64,000 nucleotides of DNA, taken from positions 53,604,079 through 53,668,078 of the forward strand of contig CM049309.1 of the NCBI GenBank assembly GCA_026874595.1. The letters are read 5' to 3'. Below, in pieces: positions 48,220 to 59,640 of the stretch; position 1 is the stretch's first letter; every line of letters starts with the position of its first letter. The position numbers and the translations under genes were made by a program. Under the pieces are notes generated by a model. It saw nothing but the letters and a program-made list of their open reading frames with translations. It had not been told where the DNA came from and searched no databases. The stretch comes from Sipunculus nudus. Taxonomy: Eukaryota > Annelida > Sipuncula > Golfingiida > Sipunculidae.

Positions 48220-49766
48220 CCGATTAATGATCTCTGTTTCATTTTATTCGTTATAACATTACTCTTTTATTGTTCAGATCAGCATGTATTTCTGTTCTTT
48301 ATTTATTTGACATAAAATATGAATGAAATTTATATAATTTTAGCAAATGTAAATGAGTGTAGTCACATAGTTGTATATACTTATATATTAGCATTTAAAT
48401 GATACTATTAAATGTCTCTGATATTTGAAATGGTAAAATACAAAACGCTTATTGTTGAATAAAACAGGGCCTTGAATTCTCATTATAATTCTCAAAATTA
48501 ATAATCAGTCAAGAGTAAAAAGGTTATAATAATATTTACCATTATTATAACATGGACTATAAATTTTACCATGCACAGCCAAAACCGGGACGATTCATGC
48601 TTTCATACATGAGACCTATGTGCTTTCACAAAATTAACCAAATTAAAAAAAAAATATTTCTGAATGGTACCGGTTGTGGAGAAATTCAAAAATTTACTTT
48701 TAATAATTTTTTTACCTGATATGGTTCAAAATTATCTTAAAAACAATGAGGGAATCCCATTAAACTGTCTCTCAAGAAGTCTTTCACGTATTCTTTTTTT
48801 CTAACAGAGGAATACATATATATATTAAAGTTTATTATGCTATATATTAAAATTGGTAACAGTTACGTTATATAAGGTAAAATAGTGGAATTAAAAGAAA
48901 ATAGGCTCTCTTAGCCTTAATAATTTCATGGAATCAACTTGTTAACCTCTGGTTTTGGAAATGTACTATTTTTCCTATCTTAATCATGGTTTGTAAATGA
49001 TTTACTAAAATTATAACATTCTTGTTTCATTATAAATTTTTCCTTATCTTTTACTCTCTCTGTCTGTCTGTCTGCCTGTCTCTCTCTCTCTCAATCAATC
49101 AATCAATCATGTTTATGAATCTGCTCAATTAGCACAAGCAGCGAATACACCATGCAGTTCAGGTTATTTTTATTGCAGGAATTATTTCATCAATGGTCTG
49201 TAATCCGGAGTAAATCAGGAGTAAATTTGTAGAATAAATCAGGCTTTATAGTGTTTATAATTGAAATACGTTCACTCATGTTTTTTTCACGTTACATTTT
49301 TGATTAGAGGAAACACATTAACATATATATGTGCAAAAAACACCAGAAAATAATATACATACGTGTAAAAGTATAGAATAATTTAATGTGTATTTTACTT
49401 GCTTGTTTTTCCTTTTTTTGCCAGGGCTCAAGTACAAAGACCTGTGAAATGTATACACAATCAGTAATCAAATAATCACACACCTGTATCTTCACGAACG
49501 TTTTGTTTGTGAAACGTCGTCAAGCCGAGATGTCGTCAAATCCGAAATCGTCCAGCTCGAATATAATCCTGTCATAATCAGGCATTTCGGTAAGGCGAAA
49601 TCAATTTTATTCTTTTTGTTTGGCATAATTATGTGATTAATTTATAAAACTTAAAATATTTGGATATATTGTAAGACCGCGCGTATTTGTGTGAAATAGC
49701 TGATCAATGATCCATGTCTATCGATAAGGGTAAAAAATACAACTGGTCTGGTTGGCATTTAGTGTC
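48220..49766. other. AT-rich intergenic DNA
   Basis: No gene seen. A mixed (TCTG)n/(TC)n/(AATC)n low-complexity tract lies at 49054-49110. Confidence 0.65.
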
Positions 49767-51290
49767 GTCTGGTTGGCAGTACCGCCAACCAGACCGCTAT
49801 ATGTGATGTATAATGTCACCCTCTATGCATCAGTGCACAGCCAGTCACACCATACCATTTAATTAGATGAATAGCTATAAAAACAAATGGGGAGTGTTTA
49901 ATCTGTGTACCACTACAATATAGTACCGTATAGTAGTGTTGATATTAATCATATATAGCAAGCTGTATTAATATTCATCAGAAATCAGTGTTCATACCAA
50001 ACAATCCAAAGTCGATAATATTTACTGTATTAAAATTGAAAAAGGAAAACAATAGAAATATCCTAAGGAATGATTAATTAATAGCAAAATAATAACTATT
50101 TAGGAAGTAGAATAATAACTGTACGGATATATTTCATATATTTCTTTTTTTTCAATTCAGTAATTGTCCATTGAACAGTAGTTTGTTATGACCCTCAAGA
50201 TCAACATCACAAATATATAAATTAAGGGTTTTTTACATGTATATGTGGGTAAATGTACGATGTTTCGTTTCTGTTTTTTCGTCCTGTATATGTAATAGTC
50301 ATTTTTATATTATCTGTTCTATGATCGTATGTAATATGTTTTCTTTTTGTTTGAAAACAAAAGTCTTGCATCACTCTAGTGAGTGGTGCAAAAATAAGTT
50401 AATGTTTACCTCCAATGTATATATGCACTATATTGTAAAAATTTTGATTTAAATGTTATTTAATCATTGCCATTTCTTGGATCTAGTACCATCTGTTGGA
50501 ACTACCGACAAAAGTATGTTTATTTGCAGATGCATTATATCAAAAAGTAATTTATCCAGTTATTGCTGGAACTATTTGTCATCTTTTGGAGAGAATAACT
50601 GATAATATCTGGATAACAGTAACTAACTGATAATAGGTGTAGTGTAGATAATGTGGTTTAAACTGATTATTGTACATATTGGATATTGAAAGTAGTTTTT
50701 ATGATTTATATGAAATAATGTTGATGATTTATAATAAATACCAGGTTTTCTTTAATGTTCTGTACCTGAAATATTTCATGTACTGTGACCACTAAGTATG
50801 ACACCTGACTCTATCAGACAGTCTTCTCACCAAAGGCTACTTTTACACCAAAAGTAAACTCATTAAAAGATTCCGTTATGTCCTGAAAAGTTCACAGATA
50901 ACTACCCACACGCAGTAGCACAAGCTAAGGCCTTTCTTACTAATTACTCACAAATAAATTAAAATATTTAAAATTTGCTTACTAGCATGGTTTGGCTAAA
51001 CGTATTGTATTTAATATTTATAAGCAAAGGTTACAGTTATATAGAATGATAAACTCATTCAAGGTTACTGTAAAATGGATACTGTTGTCAATGGTATATA
51101 CACACCATCACCCAAGTAATTACTCTACTGTACATATAATCAGATAATAAGCCTGGTGGGTTATCTGTTAATCTGTTTATACAGCTATTCACCTAATTAG
51201 ATGGTATGGTGTAACTGTCTGTGCACTGATGCATAGAGGGTGACCATATACATCACTTTTAGTGGTCTGGTTGGCAGTACTGACCAGTAG
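49767..51290. mobile_element. DNA element with roughly 100-bp terminal inverted repeats
   Basis: 49779-49876 is the inverted complement of 51183-51281 with scattered mismatches; both contain tgatgcatagagggtga or its complement and the terminal ccaaccagacc/ggtctggttgg. The left edge also folds on itself (gtctggttggc, loop agtacc, gccaaccagac, 49767-49794). The 1.3-kb interior has no transposase or other gene. It is a non-autonomous long-TIR element. No target duplication could be fixed, so the outer limits are approximate. Confidence 0.8.
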
Positions 51291-52159
51291 TGTTTTAGAC
51301 CTTATTTTGAACATCAGAAGCTTTTGAAGTACTCATATGAAAACATCGGTATCCGGATAGTTTTTTTTTGTCCTTTTTTCATACATTCCATACATCTACA
51401 ATTGTACAGAATGGTTTACCTATAGTATTTCAAACGTTTATACTATTGAATTGAACCTGTGTATCGTCCTAATGGACAGGCCATACACGCCCTGGTTACG
51501 TCTCGCAATAGGCTGTGGTTAACATGGCGGCGCGTCTCAGGAGCTGCGTCGTAACAAGCAGTGGATTCAGCCATACGTCCTGTCCAGCGGCGTCGCATTT
51601 ACGCTCTATAAGCAGTGGTCACGGGAGGTCACGCGCTGTGTTCAGAGCAAACGTCGTATTGATATAACACCAAGAATTTGTATGCCGCCCATACTCAGTG
51701 TGTTGACATTTTCTAAGCCATTATAGTGCTGGACACGAATGCCTGTGGTTTCTAGGTGTTGAGGGTCACTGACCCGCATATGAACCATGCTAACCGCATG
51801 TTTCTCTGCATCTGTGTGCCGCTGGATCGTTAGATACGCCTGACTGCATGATATCTGGGTTCTTGTGCAATCCACACCAGTGTTATTTTTGAGCAGCCGA
51901 GCGAATTTGAATAAAGCGCATTGGGACGAGACAACGAACTGGTATTTCATGGATTCCAAGCATGGCAATAAGCGGGATTATGACAATATTCTATGATATT
52001 AAACGGTAAGATTTGCCATTGTAGGACCTATTTGTTTGAAATGGTTAGGGATTTCAGATTTATATGACAATAAACAGGAATTTTCTGTAAACCTATATGA
52101 CACAAAGTGGGTTCGACTGTATATTAATCATTTGTGTGTGTGTGTTTTTTTTGTGACAG
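51291..52159 (+). other. 5' flank and leader of the second DUF1647-like gene
   Basis: Similarity to the first copy starts at about 51990. A possible non-coding first exon ends in cgg|taagat or acg|gtaagat near 52003. The predicted acceptor ttttgtgacag ends at 52159, matching the first gene. The region 51470-51660 is relatively CpG-rich for this window and may hold the promoter, but no TATA or initiator is convincing. Confidence 0.4.
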
Positions 52160-52172
52160 AATCAGGGGAAAC

Positions 52173-52295
52173 ATGAGTAGGACAGCAATAGTTAGTCGAT
52201 GTCGCATGTTCGTTTTTGTTGGTGTTATCAGTGCAATCCTGATTGTGTACATATCATCCAGTTACTTCCCAATCTGTCTACTCACACTCACCAGG
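52173..52295 (+). CDS. DUF1647-like membrane protein 2, coding exon 1
   Basis: It encodes 41 residues, 9 of which differ from paralog 1. A basic head (MSRTAIVSRCRM) is followed by the hydrophobic anchor FVFVGVISAILIVYI, giving a type II membrane topology. The ATG lies 13 nt after the acceptor, as in gene 1, and the exon ends AGG|gtaagt in phase 0. Intronic sequence for about 270 bp downstream also aligns between the copies, so the two genes arose by segmental duplication rather than retroposition. Intron 1 here is about 5 kb. Confidence 0.75.
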
Positions 52296-52659
52296 GTAAG
52301 TTACATCATCATATATTAATTTTATTGATTTTGTACATGCTTTGCAACTACTTCACAGTCTGTGCATTTACGTTGCATATGAGGTATAAGTGGGGTCATT
52401 ATTGTATACAGCAACCACGGGTCAGAACCACGCCGCTATTGGCTGGAGGGGAGATCGCCATGGCGTTTTGGGATAGCCAATGGGAGATCCTGCTTGTCGA
52501 GTGTTAGACTGGTATCCGTCATAGACATTAACACTACATAAGTTTTATGTAAGCAAAACAACCCTAACGTGCCTAATGATAATAACAAAAAATGAATATA
52601 TAATTAATAATTAAATAATAAATAGCATTATTATTAAGATAAATATTATATATATATAT

Positions 52660-52820
52660 AAATCGTCCAGTTTAAAACTGGGCCAGCACTGATTAAAATT
52701 TTGATCTGGGCCGGACCAGATTACAATCCTTTGATGAAGACTTCAGGATTTAGATCTGGTGTGGACTGATTTTAAACTGGGCCAGCCAAAATTAGAATTT
52801 TGATCTGAACCGGTCCTACA
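52660..52820. repeat. Short tandem duplication in intron 1
   Basis: gtttaaaactgggccagc...ttttgatctgggccgg is followed about 95 bp later by attttaaactgggccagc...ttttgatctgaaccgg. It is non-coding. Confidence 0.7.
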
Positions 52821-53117
52821 TTCAGAAAATTCCTAGCATTTACTATAAACATATATATAATTATTAACTAACCAGTTTTTACCATTAATTTTTTAATAAA
52901 GCTACTCGCAACTTTGAAGTTTGATAATCATTCATAGCTGAATGGATTCCCACATGTTCCCACATATTCACAATGCTACATTATAGAACAAATTTGTGTT
53001 AAAGAAGGCGCTAAAGTGTAAATAGCCTTTGATCCTAAAATTTTATCTTTAAGAATAAAAATTAAAAGAGATAGATTAGTAATAGAAGCCTTTAGACATT
53101 TTGGGATTCAACACTTT

Positions 53118-53740
53118 TTAGCTCAGATGACTATAAGTCATCTGAGCTAAAGTCGTGGTCCATTGTCCGTTGTCATTCCGTCTGTCCGTCCTGCCATACA
53201 GGCATAAGACAGGCACGGTCCGACACCATTGGATCTATGCATCCGAAATTGGCATGGAGTTAGATGTCCCTATGTTCCCCTACCTAACCCAAAACTGATG
53301 TGTTTGACTTCGTTTCTTTGAAGAAAATTAAGGAAAAACTTTTTTTTATTAAAAACTTATCTTCACACTTCAGGACTGCCTAGTGTCAAAACCTCTCATC
53401 TGTTTTCTTCATATTTATCATAACTTCCTTTATAGTTCCTATGTACATGCCAGAAATTAGGTCAGTATTACGTAATTTGTAAAAGTTATGGGCCAAAACA
53501 TAATGCAATTTGTAAAAAACGAGGTGACATTTAATCACTTACCACACTAATTGTTAGAGAAAAGGGGTTGTTTTTTAGGGATACAACTTTAATAAAAATT
53601 CAGTTCTGTACCCAAAATAAAATCAGAATTTTGTAAATTTTGTAAGATAGTATCATAAATATAGAATTGGAAGCTTAAATTTTGCCCAATTTTGACCATG
53701 GCACGTTAATTTCCTGTAAGTACATTTGATTATATTTTTT
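53118..53740 (+). repeat. Hairpin-headed dispersed repeat, copy 4 (best hairpin)
   Basis: It starts with a perfect 13-bp inverted repeat, agctcagatgact, loop ata, agtcatctgagct. It continues with cacttcaggactgcc, catgccagaaattaggtca and acataatgcaatttg, shared with the copies at 21.5, 33.4 and 54.0 kb. Confidence 0.85.
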
Positions 53741-53858
53741 TTTTCAATAGACCATCCACTGGTCACTTCATCCTTGCCTGGGTAAACTAATAAGTTATGT
53801 AACACTGGTGGAGCATCCCTATAGTCGCAGTTGTAGAAATATTTTCAAGTGACCTCCC

Positions 53859-54440
53859 CCCCCCCCCCCCCCCCCAGCTGACACACCCGCCACCCATTTA
53901 ATATGTTGCAATACATATTGTTATTGTTAACTGTAATTTTCTAATTGTAAAGCTGTTCCCAATCCAATGTACATAATTTTTTTGCATACAGTTAGATGTC
54001 CCCAAAATCTCCTACCTTACCGTAGATTGGCTCACAAGGGCTTTGTTCCTTCGAGATATTAAGAAAAAAAAGTCCGTTTTACCGGTTGTTACACCTCAAG
54101 AATGCCTAATGTCGAAACCACTGATCGTTTTTTTTTTATTATATTTAGTATGCAAATTCTTCCATACATTTCCTATATACATACCAAAAATTAGGTCAGT
54201 ATTGCGTAGTATGTTATGGGCCCAAACATAATGCATTTTGTAAAAATATCAGGAAATATATTTACTCACCAAAGACTTTTTTTCAGGGACATAACTACAA
54301 TCAATCAAGATCTAAAAGTAAACCAAAAGTAAGACCTGAATTCACAAATTTTATAAGTTATTCGCAAAAAAAAAAAAACCAGTACCTTAAATTTTGCTCA
54401 ATTTTTGCCATGGCATATTTTCCCCTGTAAGTACTGTTGA
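53859..54440 (+). repeat. Poly(C) run and dispersed repeat copy 5
   Basis: A C-run (about 53857-53875) is followed by another copy of the same repeat without its hairpin head. It has gttagatgtccccaaaatct (53990), gcctaatgtcgaaacc, ataccaaaaattaggtcagt and acataatgcattttg. Confidence 0.75.
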
Positions 54441-57256
54441 TTTAATTTTCATATCATATCATAATTTTCATATCATGCAATTGACCAAAAACTGTAGCTT
54501 TTATTTAAGTTTTTATGAGATCATGTCGCAACTATGCTAAACTGAACCTCTATATTTGTCCTCTTGTAGATCTTTTTTTCCCATTATGCATGCTTGAAGC
54601 GAGGCATACTATTCAGCCAGCCAGCTCTTGGGTGGCTTCAGCTGGACCTTACTGTCCAACCCCCGCCTATAGATTTTGTTTAGGCCAAAAACATAACAAT
54701 GAACAAAAATAAAAAAAAAAAGTACTGGATTATAATAACAACTCTAAGAAAAATTAATGGAAAAGGAATTTTATAGTTAATGAGTAACAGGGAATTACCT
54801 TGCATTTACTGATGTTTTATGAATCTTCAATTGATGGCAGAAAATGTATTCCAAATGACACCATGCAGTCACAATTGGGTATTTTCCATTTCAATCATAA
54901 AAATGAAAAATAAATCATTAAATAAATTTGTTTACTATAACGGATTATATGAAGAAAATTAATGATAAACAAGGATGCAGTAGATCATATTAAATTAATC
55001 TAACTTTCCAGGTCTTTTCCAGGTGTTTTATTTGTTTGTTTATTTTTAATACCAAATTAAAAAAAAAAGGAATATATCAAAACTTAAAAATATTACTGAG
55101 ACAAGTGCTCATTAAAGATTTCAATATTTTTGACTTATGACATTTGGACTCATGGCTGAATCAGCTGGTACATAATACTAGGTTAAATAATCAAAATTTA
55201 TAGTACTAGTACCTTTATTATAGGTTTAAATCAAACAGATTTTTTAAATTCCAGTTTACTCCTACAATATATTAGGTGTTTTGATCCTTGGGTTATTTTA
55301 ACACGAGTTAATTTCATAACTGAGATTAATTTTCTTTTTTTTTTCTGATACATGTTTTAAAAAAAATAAAAATATTCAAATGTGATAAAATAATCAGATC
55401 TTAGACAAGTTCTCATTATGATGTCTATAATGTTAATAATTGTCATAAGTTTTTTGCTATGTTTAGTGTGTAGACGGTATTGTGACAGTATTCAAAGGTA
55501 AATATGATAGTTTTTCTTATATAATGAAAGCCATAAAACCAGGTGCTTAGGATCTTTATTTAAATTTGTGAAATTTGTATATCCTGTATTCTCATTAGTT
55601 TCGTTTGACTGAACTATATAAATACTAGACACTGAGTAAATACTTTATAATTGTATTTGAATATGAATACAAATATTCAATAGTTCCATCATGAAAGTGA
55701 ATACAAATACTAAAACAGGTTAAGAGAAAGTATATGAATGCAAGGGCAAATACTTTCAAAATGAATTCATGAATGCGTTCATGAATACATTTGAATGTTA
55801 TTTTAATGATTATTTTTTCAATAATATTATTTGAATAATCTTTTCAGATGATACTATTAGTCCTTTTTTTTAATTTTTAATTAAAATTATAATTGGTCCA
55901 ATAATTGCAATTTATTTTTAATAAATAGTTAAACTTTTATACAATTTGTGTTTTATAATAGAAATAAAACTTTATGTGATATTTAGAAAAAAACAAAAAA
56001 AAATTACAAAACGAGAAATTTTAAATGTATTAGAATGTAATAAAGTGATTGATGAGTAAAAAACCACTGGCTTCACTGACCTCAGTGTAACTTGTTTTAG
56101 GCATACAGGTGATGATGCAGCTACATGTACTAACATATGTTAATATCTATCAGTACAATGTACTCTAAACTCAGGAATTCCTTTAATATGAGCCAAACTA
56201 AAATGGTTTTACAAAATATTTTAACAGCTTGTATAAAGGATCAATAATTTTAATATTATTTTATATATATCAAATCTATAACATACTAAATAGAACATTA
56301 AAAAAAATTACTGTGATAATTAATGGCAGGATGTATGTAATTATACCAGATGTTATTTACATCCAAATGCTTGTTATAAATAATATTCCGTTTATATTTA
56401 AGTGTCATATCATATTTCTTGAATGGTTATTCATTCTTCATGTTAATGAACTGTTGTTTAAAGGAGTCCTAAAGCTAACAAAATGTTTTTATTATTAGGG
56501 ATACTTGTCAGTGCAGTGCTGGTGGAAAAAGAAATAATTGAAAAGAATCATGTTTATTTTAGTGATATGTTTTAATTGTTATACCCACAAGTTGAAGAAA
56601 TATATGCTCACAATATGTAATGTGATACACACCTTATGGTCAGCCACACAAACACAAAAGAAATCCTTTGATTCACAAGGAACAATAAAAAGATGATCTG
56701 TGGAACTAAAATCAAGCAGCAGAAATTTATATACATATATATATATATATATATAATTATATATATATAAATATATAATATATATATATATAATATCACA
56801 CCATTTGACTATAGCAATTACACAAGTATTTTTTTCATTTTTTTAATAGTTCCATAAAATAGAGTATTATAGATTTGACAGGGCACAAAGAAAAATTTAT
56901 GATATGTGTTGTGCTATCATTACAGGTTGGATATAATCCAAGTGGCAAAAATGTGAGTTTTTCCTTATGTCATTTGCTTACAAGTAAAAAGACCCCAAAT
57001 TATATGTTTACGTGGAGGCAATATTGATTTACTGTTTAAAGCTTGAGACAAAAGAGTCATGAAGACAAGTTTTTTCTATTCTCGAAATTGTGTGAAGTAT
57101 TTCTTGGTTTAAAATGGTAAGCTTCTTTTACTTTAATTAGTGTTAAAAATCAAACTGCCGAATGAAGAGGAATTTCAAACAAAAAAAAAGTTGTGTGCTG
57201 TTATAAGATAGATTAAATTGCATTACTCCATAAATGTTTCTTATATGTTATAACAG
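54441..57256 (+). other. Remainder of intron 1, gene 2
   Basis: AT-rich intronic DNA. Interrupted TA repeats lie at 56727-56794. The last about 90 bp before the acceptor (tttcaaacaaaa...gttgtgtgctgttataag) aligns with 29528-29607 of gene 1. No exon-like frame was found. Confidence 0.6.
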
Positions 57257-57637
57257 GTTCAGTTGTGGTACATTCAACCAAAGATTTCTGATCTCAACAA
57301 GGGGGAACCATTTATTCTGGATAAGGCAGTTTTGGATCACCTTGGGATTCCGCCAAAAAGGCACATCACTTTAAACAAAAAGACACTCAACAACTTTGTA
57401 TTTGTGACAGCCAGCAGTTACAATCACTTCACACAGAGCCTGGATGCTATTGCTTCAGTTCAGTATCACTTCCCCAACTATAACATCATTTACTATGATT
57501 TAGGACTTTGTCCGTGGCAGATTACAAAGCTTTTGAAGACATGTAATGTTATTTACCGCAAGTTCCAGTATCATCTCTACCCATCTCATATAGGTGAAGA
57601 CCTTGGCGCTTGTGCTTGGAAACCAATTGTCATACAG
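57257..57637 (+). CDS. DUF1647-like membrane protein 2, coding exon 2
   Basis: It encodes 127 residues, the same length and phases as the exon at 29608, between acceptor ttataacag and donor gtatgt. It keeps NFVFVTASS, YYDLGL and CAWKPIVIQ. Differences from paralog 1 are mostly conservative (V/I, M/L, F/Y, N/D), which suggests both copies were under protein-level constraint after duplication. The exon carrying WFDAS and CHRYDQS is not found by 64000. In gene 1 the next intron is 2.8 kb, so either this intron is longer (over 6.3 kb) or the third exon is lost. Confidence 0.82.
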
Positions 57638-57839
57638 GTATGTTTTAATGACTGCTACTCTTTTTAGTTGTGAATTGAGAATCTAATTTTAATAAATTGA
57701 ATTAAATTGGAATTTTTTTCCCTAGCCTGTTGATTTGGAATTAGGGGATCATGAAATTTTGTGAATTGTTATTGAAGAATCAACCCCAAGTCTGATAATA
57801 GTTACATCAATATTTGCTCCATGCACCGTCACAAACTGC

Positions 57840-58740
57840 CGTAACTGTCAGAGTATGCATTTTCTTAGATTTTATAGGGAAAAAGCTAAAAAAGCTTTAA
57901 TAATCTTCTCGGAAACTGTCCAGCTAAATTGTCCAATATTTCACAGAAATGATCCCTAGAACAATCTTTCTCAAGTTTGTTCGAATGGTTCCAGTTTTGA
58001 GTTTTTTGGCCGAGTTACAGGAGGTTGAACTTTGTTAACTGTGCAAAAAAGGATATTTAAATTTAAATCTCAGAAACGGCTGGAGCTATCATCACCAAAT
58101 TTTATGCCAATGTTGGTCACATAAATCATATCTGAAATTGAAGTATTGAAGGCGCCACCTGCATCGGCCTTTTTTGTACGGGGTCATTAGTGCCTGTATC
58201 ACACTGAGGGCTACAAAAAACTTCTTCTCTGAAACCATATGGCCAAAATGTTTAATATCGCACAGAAATGATCCTAAGGTAGTGCTTTCTGAAGTTTGTT
58301 CAAATGGTCTTTTTTTCAGTGACTTTTGGCTAAGTTAAGGGAAGCTGAATTTAGTCATATGCCATAACAGCCCATTTTAGCTCAGTGGCTACAAAGATCT
58401 TCTTCTCAAAAACCACTGGGCCAAATTCTTAAATCTCACACATTAATTATCCTCAGATGTTGATAATTCAAGTTTGTTCAAATGGTTTTGGTTCAGTGCT
58501 TTTTGGCTGAGTTACGGGAAGCTGAACTTAGCCAGTTTTCTGTATCTTCCTATATGAGTTATAAACTTGCGAAACGTTTTTCGACTGATGTCACTGAAGC
58601 CAGTTTGTTAAATATTTTACAAGAATAATTCCTACAATAATTCTTATAATAATTGTCATTAATGGTTCCACATGAATGATTTTTGGCTGAATTATGGAGA
58701 TTGAATTGAGTCATTTTACCATATATGTTAGCTGTGTGAT
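57840..58740 (+). repeat. Dispersed repeat with internal subrepeats
   Basis: The segment aligned with 61610-62230 shares gaaactgtccagctaaattg, ttggccgagttaca and caccaaattttatgc. Inside it, a unit of roughly 170 bp recurs with decay: cttcttctctgaaa...tttgttcaaatggt...ggctaagtta...gaagctgaa at about 58220, 58395 and 58560. It has no coding potential. Confidence 0.8.
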
Positions 58741-59640
58741 GCTGTTGCATCTAGCCTGGCACCAGTTTATCAGCATCTATTACATCATGCAACTAGACAT
58801 TTAGATTTCAGGTTATATTTGGTTAATATTGACAAGAAATTTTGTTTAAAAGCCTTTAAAAAATTTAGATTTATGATTTAAGTTATTCATCATATCAGGC
58901 AACGTTACAATTATGGATATTTAGCTTTCTGTGGCTATATAAAGACAACTGTATGTGGATTATAAATTATTGGTATCCCTACTCAACTTAATTCAAGAAT
59001 TTGCCATCAGTGATATATATCTGTATTTTAATTTTGCATTCAGTATGCATCCGTAATAATTTTACATATATTCCTGATTTCTTTTTTTATAAAAAGTCAG
59101 CTGAAAAGCATTTTGTATTGGGAAAATAAATTTCAAAGTTATTTCAAGTAGGGACTACTTTTGTGTACAGATGGCAGCACTTGGTTTACCATTTGCAGAT
59201 TGCCAGTGCCTTGATGTTGGCCATTAGCCTAGATGATGTCAGCTCTATAAATAGTTTTGGCACAGTGCCAGGATTGGAAAAAGTGCAGCCAGTTATAGAT
59301 CAAGAGTTCACTCAGTGCAGTTGCTGCATTCTATTTATAGCTTTGGCAGACTGCTCACTGCATCATATTTGGCACCAAAGTTCAGCCTGAATCTATTAAT
59401 AGCTTTGGCAGATTGCCAACTGTGTCAGATTATGCAACAGGTCAAGAATGCAGCCAGGTACAGGTCAAAAGTTCACTCAGTCTAGCCAGGTGCAGGTCAA
59501 GAGTTCACTCAGTGCAGTAGCTTGAGGCAGCAATTTGTCACAGGTCACTCGGGGGCAACTGCCTTACTCACCCAAGCCTTGTCAGCCCAGTGCATCAAAC
59601 TCTGGGGAAGTTTGATGTATTGGACTGATACCTGTCTATG
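58741..59640. other. Unassigned intronic or intergenic DNA
   Basis: It contains short direct repeats of ccaggt(a/g)caggtcaa.agttcactcag at 59455-59520 and related agttcactcagtgcag near 59305. There is no supportable gene; the frames here are short and repeat-derived. Confidence 0.5.

Noticed and set aside
43847-51640. Possible inverted homology between 43.85-44.05 kb and 51.47-51.64 kb (gacgcagctc words)
   Set aside because: Only short words are shared; I could not extend an alignment by eye.
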